This document shows positions 50,410 to 58,428 of a stretch of 64,000 nt of DNA, piece by piece. Origin of the DNA: Thalassobacillus sp. CUG 92003 (GTDB taxonomy: Bacteria > Bacillota > Bacilli > Bacillales > Halobacillaceae). How positions within the stretch are numbered: position 1 is the first letter of the stretch; each line of letters opens with the position of its first letter. The DNA is taken from positions 178,069-242,068 of the forward strand of contig NZ_JABLSJ010000006.1 in assembly GCF_013618635.1 (NCBI RefSeq), read 5' to 3'. The position numbers were made by a program, and so were the translations under genes. The notes under the pieces were generated by a model. That model saw only the letters and a program-made list of their open reading frames with translations. It was not told the origin of the DNA and did not search any database.

Positions 50410-51543
50410 CTAATTTTGGTTAAGTAGGCTTTTAACGGCCTCTTTAAATTGTTCGTGTTTCAGCAACTCTCTGTACGGAAGTTGCGCGTAAAACATTTCG
50501 TTTAACTCTATAAATTTCCCTAGAGCTTTAAAGTGAATCATAGGGTCATTTTTAGCCACCCCTTCGTAGTAAATTCTGAAAGGTGTTTCCTCTAATTCAT
50601 CTAACATTTCTAGGGCTTTATCTGTCTCACCTCTTTTCGCCGCCATAAAAGCAAGTTCGGACTCTTGCGTTGTTCCGTTACCCTCCGTTAAATTAAGACC
50701 CCAGTAAGTTTGGATAAAACGCTTAGTTCCACCCTCCCGTATATCCGCTACTTCTTGGCAACCTATTTTCCGAAGGATTTTTATGCTTTTACTCATGTAT
50801 TTTAGGGACTTATTCGCGTCCTCGAATATATATGAAGTCCCTATAATGTTATAGGAATCCGCTACAAACTTTGTGCCAATTTTACTAGAAATAACTTGCT
50901 TCGCATAAGATCTTGCAGTTTTTGGATCATTTCTAGAAAAAAGACTATCTATAGACCTAAGCTCTAATACCCTTATATTCAAACTTGATTTAAAATAACT
51001 ATCAGGAACCTCGGCCAGTTTTTCCTCGATCGTTTCGATTAAACGGGTAACTATTGATGATTCATATATATTATGATGGACGTTAGCTTCGATTATATCA
51101 AGCAACACTTTTAATTCGACGTCTTTAATTTCATGAGATAAAATATAAATCCTTTGCAAAATGCTTTTGTAACTATCTGTCATCAGTTGAAAATTAATGA
51201 TTAACCTATAAACTTTGCACCAATCTAATAATTTATTTTCTCTCTCGCACCGATTTATAAGACTTTCTATCTCATCAAAACACCTGTTTGTTGAAAGGTA
51301 TTCTAGGGAATACTTTATATTTTGGGAATTCCTTGACTCAGCACAAAATAATTTTACGAAATGTTCATCTCCATCAAACAGGGAATCCTTAGCATTCATT
51401 ACAGTTGGAAATTTTAGTTCTCTTCTATAATCTATGTAATTCGTGATAGTCCCACCGCTACACCCAATTAACTCAGCAGCGTATTTTTGAGTATAGCCTA
51501 ACGTTTGTAAATGGTTTCCGAAAAAATCTCGAGCGCTAGTCAT
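50410..51543 (-). CDS. aimR: AimR-like arbitrium receptor / transcription factor
   Basis: 377 residues, the usual AimR length. The N-terminal helix-turn-helix (YTQKYAAELIGCSGGTITNY, residues 17-36) is followed by about 300 residues of TPR-like helical repeats (EIESLINRCERENKLLDWCK, SYNIIGTSYIFEDANKSLKY, AAKRGETDKALEMLDELEE). AimR binds DNA as a dimer until the AimP peptide occupies the TPR groove, when lysogeny is favoured. It is AT-rich, with the AimP-like gene directly after it, and divergent from an XRE gene. Confidence 0.85.
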   Translation of the reverse strand: MTSARDFFGNHLQTLGYTQKYAAELIGCSGGTITNYIDYRRELKFPTVMNAKDSLFDGDEHFVKLFCAESRNSQNIKYSLEYLSTNRCFDEIESLINRCERENKLLDWCKVYRLIINFQLMTDSYKSILQRIYILSHEIKDVELKVLLDIIEANVHHNIYESSIVTRLIETIEEKLAEVPDSYFKSSLNIRVLELRSIDSLFSRNDPKTARSYAKQVISSKIGTKFVADSYNIIGTSYIFEDANKSLKYMSKSIKILRKIGCQEVADIREGGTKRFIQTYWGLNLTEGNGTTQESELAFMAAKRGETDKALEMLDELEETPFRIYYEGVAKNDPMIHFKALGKFIELNEMFYAQLPYRELLKHEQFKEAVKSLLNQN

Positions 51544-51591
51544 GTTTTTCCTCCTTTTGTTGATTTATCGACCGGATTAGGTTATAGTTAA

Positions 51592-51620
51592 ATTGTAAAC
51601 GATATGTTTACTATTGTAAA
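51592..51620. promoter_or_regulatory. aimR promoter with embedded palindromic operator
   Basis: Minus strand TTTACA (51615-51620), 17-bp spacer, TACAAT (51592-51597). The perfect palindrome GTAAAC-GATAT-GTTTAC (51595-51611) sits across it. A plus-strand promoter for the XRE gene at 51648 probably overlaps. Likely a repressor or autoregulation site. Confidence 0.65.
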
Positions 51621-51647
51621 TACTTAATTTCCCGGGAGGAATATTTT

Positions 51648-51863
51648 ATGCAGGAATTCTCGATCGATTATTCTCCATTAATGCAAACCATGTACAGAAA
51701 GGGTGTTAATCTTAGTGACTTACGCGAAGAATTGCAGATAAGTTCCAAGACAACAGCTAAATTTAAGAAAAAAGAACCTATTAGTTTATTGGTAATTGGG
51801 AGGATTTGCGCATATTTAAACGTGAGCATAGAAAAAGTTGTTAATTTTGAGTTTCACGAATAG
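51648..51863 (+). CDS. small XRE-family regulator (first of two)
   Basis: 71 residues from ATG behind CGGGAGG. A helix-turn-helix of the HTH_26 type (GVNLSDLREELQISSKTTAK, then LLVIGRICAYLNVSIEKVV). Divergent from aimR across a shared palindrome, so it is likely the Cro/CI-like partner of the arbitrium switch. Confidence 0.82.
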   Translation: MQEFSIDYSPLMQTMYRKGVNLSDLREELQISSKTTAKFKKKEPISLLVIGRICAYLNVSIEKVVNFEFHE

Positions 51864-51880
51864 GGCATTTTATGTATAAT
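51852..51880 (+). promoter_or_regulatory. promoter of the second XRE gene
   Basis: TTTCAC (51852-51857), 17-bp spacer, TATAAT (51875-51880), lying over the end of the first XRE gene. Confidence 0.6.
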
Positions 51881-51954
51881 GTAATTTGTAGTTAGATAAA
51901 TTTTCCTATAGAAGAAAGCGAAGGAAATAGAAACATAATAAGGGAGAATTAAAT

Positions 51955-52167
51955 ATGGCGGTAAAATTCGGAAGATGCCGCCTTCGCGAAATATTGGCCG
52001 CAAACAACATGCGCCAGTATCAACTCGCCGAAAACTCCTCGAAATCCCAATCGGAAATAAGCGACTATATATCGTCCAGGAAACATCTATCGTACTTAAC
52101 CGCGGTGGAGTTTGCGCAAATAATCGGTTGCCACGCCGAAGATTTTTACGATTGGGAATGGGAGTAG
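51955..52167 (+). CDS. small XRE-family regulator (second of two)
   Basis: 70 residues from ATG behind AAGGGAGA. RLREILAANNMRQYQLAENS, SKSQSEISDYISSRKHLSYL and AVEFAQIIGCHAEDFYDW form a complete Cro/CI-type domain. Higher GC than the first XRE gene. Convergent with the primase gene. Confidence 0.82.
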   Translation: MAVKFGRCRLREILAANNMRQYQLAENSSKSQSEISDYISSRKHLSYLTAVEFAQIIGCHAEDFYDWEWE

Positions 52168-52362
52168 GATTCGGAAGTTGCGCGAGGGTTGCCCGGGGCT
52201 TCTACGCCCCTTGCCGCCATATACTTCACTTATGAGTGAAGCGTAATATTCCGCCCTGCACCGTTCATTATATGTCATAATCGCCTCATATTCGAGGTAT
52301 TTTCCGCTATTTTCCTTCGTCAATTTGCGACAATTCTGTCGACGACCCCCGTAAACCACCGC
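52168..52362. other. convergent intergenic region with two hairpins
   Basis: No gene. It contains GGGGC-TTCTA-CGCCCC (about 52197) and TTCACTTATGAGTGAA (52225-52240), neither followed by a T-run. The second differs at only 3 of 16 bases from the palindrome at 50068-50083. Confidence 0.55.
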
Positions 52363-53337
52363 TCATACTCCGAATGTTTTTAGGGGAAAACTGCGCCTTT
52401 CTACGCGCTTTAACTCCGCCAACCCTACGCCATCTACCCACGCCTCGTTCGCGTCCTTGTAGGGCGCAGGAATTCGTACGTCAGCCACCTGCGCATATCC
52501 ACGCAAACCCTCCGCCAACTGTTCCCGTAACTTCTCGCCCGCCGCGTCATTGTCGGTGCACAGCACGTATCTCTCCGCCGGTGCTTTCCGTAACAACGCG
52601 AGCTGCCGATCGCTCACCGTTGAGCTTCCGACCGCAATCGCGGCAACACCCGCCGACATCCAGGAGAGCGCGTCGATCTCTGCCTCCGTTATAACAACCT
52701 CCGAAAGCTCCCGTTGATATACGATATGCAGTCCGAAGACTACGTTCCGGATAGGCTCCGCGCCTTTTACATACCAGAATCGTTTGTCGTCGCCTGTGCT
52801 CCGATATTTAGCGTTAGCAAGCGAATCATCAACGTGCCTCCACGGCAGAATAACCGCCTGCTTCTCCCCGTCATATCCTACGCCTAAATAGCGCTGGACT
52901 TTCGGCGTGATTCCTCGGTTGGCCAAGTACGCGGATGACTCCGGCGTAAAAAACTCGGGCAAAACCGCCTTTTCACGTACGACCTTCATCCGCAATTGCG
53001 GGAGTTTTAATTCCGTTTCCTCCCCGCCGAACTCAAACGGAAGATATTGCGCGAGGAGGTAATCGGCCGTTTCTTCGTACGACTCACCGCGCAAGTACGC
53101 GAGTAACTGCACGAAGCCACCTTTCGCATACTCCGGATCATCTGCGCCTCGGTCGCCCCAAGTGCCTGCGGATTCCCCGTCGAGGTTTACGTAGAAGGAC
53201 GGTAAATGATCGGGACGGAACGGCGATTGTGCGCGGAGTTGGTCGTCCGCCCATTGTGCGCGGCCCCATTCGTAGTTTTCGAGTTCTGTGCGGATATCGA
53301 CGTCAACTTGGCGGCCGGCTACGTTAATTGTCGGCAT
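52363..53337 (-). CDS. DNA primase with Toprim domain
   Basis: 324 residues. The N-terminal part (QSPFRPDHLPSFYVNLDG) is DnaG-like but no CHC2 zinc cysteines are visible. The Toprim domain has EVVITEAEIDALSW (catalytic Glu) and YVLCTDNDAAGEKLREQL (DxD). It makes primers at the fork, with the DnaB-like helicase two genes away. It overlaps the Panacea gene end by 14 bases. Confidence 0.85.
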   Translation of the reverse strand: MPTINVAGRQVDVDIRTELENYEWGRAQWADDQLRAQSPFRPDHLPSFYVNLDGESAGTWGDRGADDPEYAKGGFVQLLAYLRGESYEETADYLLAQYLPFEFGGEETELKLPQLRMKVVREKAVLPEFFTPESSAYLANRGITPKVQRYLGVGYDGEKQAVILPWRHVDDSLANAKYRSTGDDKRFWYVKGAEPIRNVVFGLHIVYQRELSEVVITEAEIDALSWMSAGVAAIAVGSSTVSDRQLALLRKAPAERYVLCTDNDAAGEKLREQLAEGLRGYAQVADVRIPAPYKDANEAWVDGVGLAELKRVERRSFPLKTFGV

Positions 53338-53824
53338 GTTTAACCCTCCTTAAAATCTGCAGTAAACTCCTTACATAGTAGTCCTTTATATCATGATTTC
53401 TAATCTGTTTATCTATATGCGCATTTCCTGTACGGTTTCCAATAACCAACCCTCTTGCGTATCTCCAAGGGTGCTCCTCTTTAACAATATTCTCGATCTT
53501 TCTGTGATTCATATGTCCATATAACTTCCACACAAGTTTCAATATATCTTTTGTTCTTTCGTCAGGGAATTTTCTAACTTCACTGGACGTTAATGGTTTC
53601 TGTATGCTGTCAAACCCATAACTTCTATAGTAGTCGAATAACTCTTTGCAATATGGCCCGTGTATTGCTGCGTAAAATTTTTCTTTTACCAAAGGTTTGT
53701 CAGTTACAGCTAAATGATAAGCATGTGCGTAGAATACGAGCTTTTGCATTTTTAGATTACTAATACGTTTTTGCGAGTCTGACATATCGAGGAAAATTTG
53801 AGAAACCTCCACAGCGCTTAGTAT
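53324..53824 (-). CDS. Panacea (SocA-like, DUF4065) domain protein
   Basis: About 166 residues. LSAVEVSQIFLDMSDSQKR, then ISNLKMQKLVFYAHAYHL and the HGPYCKELFDYYR motif define the Panacea domain, found as the neutralising partner in many toxin-antitoxin modules. SD GGGAGG with normal spacing gives an ATA start (53824), which restores the usual family N-terminus; the GTG at 53812 is 20 bases away. AT-rich insertion between helicase and primase. Confidence 0.82.
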   Translation of the reverse strand: MLSAVEVSQIFLDMSDSQKRISNLKMQKLVFYAHAYHLAVTDKPLVKEKFYAAIHGPYCKELFDYYRSYGFDSIQKPLTSSEVRKFPDERTKDILKLVWKLYGHMNHRKIENIVKEEHPWRYARGLVIGNRTGNAHIDKQIRNHDIKDYYVRSLLQILRRVKHADN

Positions 53825-53836
53825 ATTGATCCCTCC

Positions 53837-54016
53837 CTAGAAAAGTTTAGATATTTCTTTTTTGTAAGAATGTACAATTTCTCCGTTTTTCCACTCCTTT
53901 ACGAAAAGACAACTTACCCCGTAATCAGTAGGCGAAAGTTCTCTTACCTTACCTATATCGTTTGTTTCGTAAACTGTTTTTCTGACATTTCCGACTTCAA
54001 TTTCTATACTATACAT
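53837..54016 (-). CDS. 59-residue protein paired with the Panacea gene (possible toxin)
   Basis: ATG 54016 behind AGGAGGAATATT; ends 12 bases before the Panacea start. MYSIEIEVGNVRKTVYETND, then CLFVKEWKNGEIVHSYKKEI, a small beta-rich protein. Panacea modules usually pair with a short toxin gene next door; this is the natural candidate but no toxin family is recognised. Confidence 0.6.
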   Translation of the reverse strand: MYSIEIEVGNVRKTVYETNDIGKVRELSPTDYGVSCLFVKEWKNGEIVHSYKKEISKLF

Positions 54017-54033
54017 TTAATATTCCTCCTAAT

Positions 54034-54195
54034 TTAAACAAAAATATAAACAAAGAAAGCAAACCCGGAACATATACCTGAAAACATCCCCATAGCACAT
54101 CTTGTCAGTCCTTCCGACCCCTCTGTTTCATCGTACTTATTTGCTCCCTTAATACATACCCACCAAAAGAAGATTGAAAGTAACAGAAACACCAT
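54034..54195 (-). CDS. 53-residue membrane protein
   Basis: ATG 54195 behind GGGAGAGG. Two hydrophobic helices (VFLLLSIFFWWVCI and FSGICSGFAFFVYIFV) with a polar loop. AT-rich like the two genes below it, so probably part of the same acquired cassette; it might be the toxin instead of the 59-residue protein. Confidence 0.6.
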   Translation of the reverse strand: MVFLLLSIFFWWVCIKGANKYDETEGSEGLTRCAMGMFSGICSGFAFFVYIFV

Positions 54196-54208
54196 CCTAA
54201 CCTCTCCC

Positions 54209-55564
54209 TTAAAATACCTTCGTAAACTGATCGGCTGCCAACGCTCCCATTTCGATTTCCTTAATCACGCCAACCTGCGGCAAATACGTAATCTCGTTAA
54301 ACTCGCCCTCACCTCCGTCTCTTCCTTTATTAATGCCGACTAAGCCTCGCCCTTCACGGTAATTCGTATCAATCGCGATGAGTAACCGCCCGTACTGCAT
54401 GAGTGCCTTCGTCTTCGATACGTCCTTACGCTTCGGTAAATCGAGCTCGCGGTTTCCGTCGTCGTCCGTCTGCTCGTCCGTTTCGTCCGCCTGAGTGATC
54501 GCAAATATAACCGTCTTCGTTTTACCGGCCAACCTACGTAGATACTTTGTCGTATTCGCTGCGTCGCCTCCTGCGGTCTTAGACGTATTCTTCTCGTAAT
54601 CTAAGTCGTAAAAAGGGTCGATAACCACGACGTCGACATCGTTCTTTATGATTTCCGACTCCAACTGGCGCATGTCTTTACGGTGAAAGTCCTCGTCATC
54701 AACTCCCCTTACGACGATATTACCGGCAAGCGTTTCGTTAATCGAGTCGATAAAGTCGAAGAATGCCCGCTCGAAGTCCTCGGTAAGCGAGCCTTGCGAA
54801 ATTCCTTGCGTCTCAAATCCTGCGTCGAAATTAACGCCGTTGAATTCCGTCTTCATAATCGACTGATCGGCGGAGTAGTACGAGAACAGGCGCACCATGA
54901 CCTCGAACCACCCCATTTCCATCGACCATATAAGCACGTTAGCGCCCTGCTCCGCCATATATAACGCTTCTTTCGTCGTAATGGCGGACTTCCCACGCCC
55001 TGACTTTCCGTAAGGTACGTAGACGTTTCCTGAGATATATCCGCCGCCTACGTTATTGATTACGGAGAAATTCGATTTCCATATCGTAAAGGAGTCGCCA
55101 GCCTTACGAGCGAGATATTCGTCCTTCACCTTCTGCGTGTCCCGTTTGATGTCCGTTCCCTCTTTATCCCGAACGCTTGTTCCCATTTTAATATCTTCGA
55201 GCTTCGATTGCAAGTACTCAACTAACTCCGTACCTTTACGCTGATTGAGGATATCGTTCGCTTCTTCGCTGCCTGTTAAGCGCATAACCTCGCGGATCGC
55301 CGTCTCTTCTTTCGCATATTTGGCGTAATGCCGGAAGGAGTCTACGCAACCTTCGCGGTAGTTGAAGTCCGGATTATTTTCGATGGTTGTGCGCAACGAC
55401 GGCGCCTGACCTCCGTTTTCATGCGCGTATTCCTGGATGAATTCGAGGGCTTTCCGCTCGCCTTCCGTCGGGGCATCGTTTGAGGTGAGCGCGTGTTCCG
55501 TGATGGGTCTTGCAGACCCGGCGTCGATTACTTTCGATAGAAACTTCTCGAAGTGTTGCGCCAT
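54209..55564 (-). CDS. DnaB-like replicative helicase
   Basis: 451 residues. N-terminal helical domain (1-150), then the RecA-like motor: Walker A YGKSGRGKSAITTKE (about 178), NVLIWSMEMGWFEVMVRL, Walker B DVVVIDPFYDL (about 320) and GINKGRDGGEGEFNEI as the C-terminal arginine-finger region. Functions with the DnaC-like loader (56976) and primase. Confidence 0.88.
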   Translation of the reverse strand: MAQHFEKFLSKVIDAGSARPITEHALTSNDAPTEGERKALEFIQEYAHENGGQAPSLRTTIENNPDFNYREGCVDSFRHYAKYAKEETAIREVMRLTGSEEANDILNQRKGTELVEYLQSKLEDIKMGTSVRDKEGTDIKRDTQKVKDEYLARKAGDSFTIWKSNFSVINNVGGGYISGNVYVPYGKSGRGKSAITTKEALYMAEQGANVLIWSMEMGWFEVMVRLFSYYSADQSIMKTEFNGVNFDAGFETQGISQGSLTEDFERAFFDFIDSINETLAGNIVVRGVDDEDFHRKDMRQLESEIIKNDVDVVVIDPFYDLDYEKNTSKTAGGDAANTTKYLRRLAGKTKTVIFAITQADETDEQTDDDGNRELDLPKRKDVSKTKALMQYGRLLIAIDTNYREGRGLVGINKGRDGGEGEFNEITYLPQVGVIKEIEMGALAADQFTKVF

Positions 55565-55592
55565 TTAGTTTCCTCCTTCGTCGTTAATTTGT

Positions 55593-55727
55593 TCAGCCTC
55601 GCTTCCGTCTTTTCCTCCGCAAATCCACCGCATATACCCACGCCTGTATGACCGCCTGTGCCGTTAGGACGGCGATTATTACCGCAATCACCCCGACTAC
55701 AACCCGCGCTTTCCGGCGCCTGCCCAC
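55593..55727 (-). CDS. 44-residue membrane peptide
   Basis: GTG 55727 behind GAGGT, overlapping the end of the upstream gene by 31 bases. One hydrophobic helix (VVGVIAVIIAVLTAQAVIQA) between basic ends. Sequence pattern and ribosome site support it moderately. Confidence 0.5.
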   Translation of the reverse strand: MGRRRKARVVVGVIAVIIAVLTAQAVIQAWVYAVDLRRKRRKRG

Positions 55728-56011
55728 TTGCGTACCTCGCGGTCGGCCTTGTCGAGTTCGGCGTGCAGACGGTCGATTTCCGCGAGTAATTTCGGGATAT
55801 CTTCGCGGGAGTGGGCGATAAAGTCTGCGTCCTTAGTACGCTTACAGTCCGCAACTAATTCGACCCCTGTTTCCGTAAAGCCGTCGTATACTTGCACGTA
55901 CGGACTATCCTCGTAAAATACGTCGTCGAAATTCGTCCACGGCCCTTCCGTCGCATTGTCAGCCCGTTCGCGGATTGCCGCCAGTTCGTTTTCCGTTAAT
56001 CCTTCGCTCAT
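55697..56011 (-). CDS. phage protein of unknown function
   Basis: 104 residues (LTENELAAIRERADNATEGP, CKRTKDADFIAHSREDIPKL LAEI). This pattern with a late coiled coil is frequent in phages and is often annotated as ead/Ea22-like. Function unknown. Confidence 0.65.
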   Translation of the reverse strand: MSEGLTENELAAIRERADNATEGPWTNFDDVFYEDSPYVQVYDGFTETGVELVADCKRTKDADFIAHSREDIPKLLAEIDRLHAELDKADREVRKWAGAGKRGL

Positions 56012-56707
56012 CTACTCGTCCTCCCCTTTGCTCAACTTCGCCAACATTTCCGCCGCTATTTCTCGCATTTCCGGTGAGCCGTGGTTGTACAAATCGAGGT
56101 AACAGTCGATCTTGTACTTCCGTTCGGCTTCGGCCTCTTTTCGCTCGTTTTCCGCTTTTAGTTTACGTTGCTTTTCCGCCGCTTTTCCTAGCCCGCTAAA
56201 CTCCTCGCCCCACTCATCCCCGTAATTTTGGTGCATATTCTCCGCCTCCTCTTTCGAATTTGGTGAATCCGCGCGCCATTCCTTCTCCATCATCGGAAAC
56301 TTCGGTCGTTCGAGCCATTCCTCCGCAAATCCTACGTCCGGGCCTTCGCCTTCTAACGCATATCGCCAAGTCCGATCACCGTCGTCCCAACTGAACGAAA
56401 CTACGGAATAGTACAACGGAGTCCCGTCGAGGTCTTCTATCGCGTATTCCTTCGTATATGGATTGACGGTGATTACGTCGTCGCCTGCGGAAAACAGCGG
56501 GGAGCTTACGTCCTCCTCATGCGTAACCTCTCCTTCGGCGCCGAGGAATACGAGCGTGGTTAGGTCGGTCGATTCCGCGGCGTTCGCTTGAGTTACGTTT
56601 ACATTCCGTTTGCCGGATAATTTTATGAAAAAATGCGTAGCAACTAAAGCGCCGGCGGTTGCGGTTAGGATGCCGGTTAGTAGCGTCGTTGTCGGTTTAT
56701 TTCGCAT
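56012..56707 (-). CDS. membrane-anchored protein with coiled coil
   Basis: 231 residues from ATG 56707. A single N-terminal membrane helix (TTLLTGILTATAGALVATHF), an acidic outer domain (about 45-165) and a helical, charged C-terminal third (AEKQRKLKAENERKEAEAER). Not recognised; embedded in the replication operon. Confidence 0.55.
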   Translation of the reverse strand: MRNKPTTTLLTGILTATAGALVATHFFIKLSGKRNVNVTQANAAESTDLTTLVFLGAEGEVTHEEDVSSPLFSAGDDVITVNPYTKEYAIEDLDGTPLYYSVVSFSWDDGDRTWRYALEGEGPDVGFAEEWLERPKFPMMEKEWRADSPNSKEEAENMHQNYGDEWGEEFSGLGKAAEKQRKLKAENERKEAEAERKYKIDCYLDLYNHGSPEMREIAAEMLAKLSKGEDE

Positions 56708-56708
56708 G

Positions 56709-56975
56709 TTATTCCTCCTCTTCTTCGTACTTTCTCGCTCCGAATACTGTTTTACCGTCCCTCTCAACGAAAGCCCAACCGCCTGTCACAGCCTCTTCTC
56801 GTACTCTGATTACAAAACCCATATTCAGCCGGGCTTCTTTATAGGCGCTTTCGAAATTTGGGAATTTATAAAATCCTTCGAAGTCGTATTCGTAATACTG
56901 CCCGTGACTTCCTATAGTAGAACGCAACTCCTTATCCGGATTCTCTGCCGACTTCACTTTGTAATACTCTTCCAT
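56709..56975 (-). CDS. small hypothetical protein
   Basis: 88 residues, acidic with a poly-Glu end. YYKVKSAENPDKELRSTIGS and FVIRVREEAVTGGWAFVERD suggest a small alpha/beta fold. Close spacing to both neighbours. Confidence 0.6.
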   Translation of the reverse strand: MEEYYKVKSAENPDKELRSTIGSHGQYYEYDFEGFYKFPNFESAYKEARLNMGFVIRVREEAVTGGWAFVERDGKTVFGARKYEEEEE

Positions 56976-57755
56976 CTATCTCCGCCCCCTTTTCGATTCT
57001 CCTGCGAATGGTACTTTCATGCACATATCGCCAATCCGATCCGCCAATCTCTCCTCGCCGAACAAGTCGACTAAATCCTGCGTAACTCTCGGATCCTTTG
57101 TTCCCTCGTACTTTATCGGCAAATTCGATGTGTATACGCTAGGTAACCGATTTGTTACGCGGTAATTGATGACCGTATGCAAGTCGTTCGTAAAATTTTC
57201 CGTATAGTCCCTCGTCCCAATATCGTCGCAGACTAGGAAGTCTACGTGCTTTGCCCGTTCCATCATCGTATAGTATCGTTTAGCTGCCGGCTCTGCGATT
57301 GAATCCGGAACCTTGCTACGGTTGAATTGGTTGTAGTCCGCGTGCCAATCGGATACGTCGAGGAATAACGCCGGTCGTTGCTTCGGTGTAAGTCCGCGTT
57401 GGATACTCCCGATAAAGTGCGTAAGCAGGTACGCGTTTAATATCGCAGCCGCTGACGTAGATTTCCCGTTACCAGGATTCGGCGAGTGGAGGTACAGCGA
57501 CTTTATCTGCGTTGGGTCTTCGCCGAATTGCCGGCTGAACGTTTCCGCGTACTTGTCGAACATGTCGTAAACTTTCGGCTGGCTTTCGCGGGCGGGTGCG
57601 TTTTCTAGCGTGATTAGTCGATAGTCTTCCGGCAAGCCCGCCGCGCCAACTCGACCGCCTCGTCCGCTTGCTCCGTGAAACGCTATATGCGCCGAACTTT
57701 GCGGGGAGCAGGCGTCTTTCGTTAGTCCGTCGAGTAGGCAGCGTTTCTTCGTCAT
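56976..57755 (-). CDS. DnaC-like helicase loader ATPase
   Basis: 259 residues. Walker A SPNPGNGKSTSAAA (about 93), Walker B VDFLVCDDIGTRDY (about 172) and sensor 1 RLPSVYTSNLPI define a DnaC/IstB-type AAA+ protein. It loads the DnaB-like helicase of the same operon. The N-terminal cysteines (CLLDGLTKDAC) are unusual. Confidence 0.85.
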   Translation of the reverse strand: MTKKRCLLDGLTKDACSPQSSAHIAFHGASGRGGRVGAAGLPEDYRLITLENAPARESQPKVYDMFDKYAETFSRQFGEDPTQIKSLYLHSPNPGNGKSTSAAAILNAYLLTHFIGSIQRGLTPKQRPALFLDVSDWHADYNQFNRSKVPDSIAEPAAKRYYTMMERAKHVDFLVCDDIGTRDYTENFTNDLHTVINYRVTNRLPSVYTSNLPIKYEGTKDPRVTQDLVDLFGEERLADRIGDMCMKVPFAGESKRGRR

Positions 57756-57934
57756 TTAAACACCTTCTTTATTGCGGAATTCGATACGACCTTCGTTTCT
57801 AAAACGCCAGCACTATTTTGGAAAACTACCTTCCCTTTTTCGCCATCTTTCCGCTCAATAACTTCGTATATTCTGTATTTACCTTTGACTCCGTTCCAGT
57901 CGGTCGTCGTTATAAATACGCCTGCTTCTCTCAT
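57752..57934 (-). CDS. 60-residue hypothetical protein
   Basis: Small beta-rich protein (GVKGKYRIYEVIERKDGEKG). Overlaps the helicase loader start by 4 bp. Not recognised. Confidence 0.6.
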   Translation of the reverse strand: MREAGVFITTTDWNGVKGKYRIYEVIERKDGEKGKVVFQNSAGVLETKVVSNSAIKKVFK

Positions 57935-57945
57935 CTACTTACCCC

Positions 57946-58158
57946 CTAACCTTGAACATCGTGATCTACGAAAGATTTAACCCAAACAATACTCAGCACA
58001 AATGTAAATGTGAATGTGATTAGAAATAGCCTCATCGGCATCATTTCTAGGAAAAGTACAGGTGTCATTGCTAATAAAGTAGGAACGCCTAGTGCTAAAA
58101 AGAGCCGCCACAAACCATATAGAAGCATTACTAAATTTGGTATTAGATATTTAACCAT
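57946..58158 (-). CDS. small membrane protein
   Basis: 70 residues from ATG 58158, six bases after GGAGGTGATC; a GTG inside the SD is rejected. Two or three hydrophobic helices (LIPNLVMLLYGLWRLFLALG, FLITFTFTFVLSIVWV). Function unknown. Confidence 0.6.
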   Translation of the reverse strand: MVKYLIPNLVMLLYGLWRLFLALGVPTLLAMTPVLFLEMMPMRLFLITFTFTFVLSIVWVKSFVDHDVQG

Positions 58159-58172
58159 TTCGATCACCTCCG

Positions 58173-58418
58173 TTACATTGTCCGATTATATAAAGATTCC
58201 ATTTCGCTCTCTATCGAATCATATCCGTATTTCATTTCGAAGTTAGGAAACAACGGCTCACTTACGGTTGTTCCTAAATGCCTAGCGGTCAATACGATTT
58301 TGTGCGTGTTCATTTCGTATAGAACGCTAACCGTAAAAACTGGTGGACACTCATCTCGTTTGTACTTTTCGGAAGTAATCCGATCAACTTCCGTCTGGAT
58401 CAAGTCAATTACGTTCAT
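58173..58418 (-). CDS. small hypothetical protein
   Basis: 81 residues from ATG 58418 (MNVIDLIQTEVDRITSEKY) behind AAGGAGG. Soluble, mixed charge. Not recognised. Confidence 0.6.
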   Translation of the reverse strand: MNVIDLIQTEVDRITSEKYKRDECPPVFTVSVLYEMNTHKIVLTARHLGTTVSEPLFPNFEMKYGYDSIESEMESLYNRTM

Positions 58419-58428
58419 ACACGCCTCC

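Noticed and set aside
52225..52240. Rho-independent terminator between XRE and primase genes
   Set aside because: The stem is good but has no T-run on either strand; the match to 50068-50083 fits an operator better.
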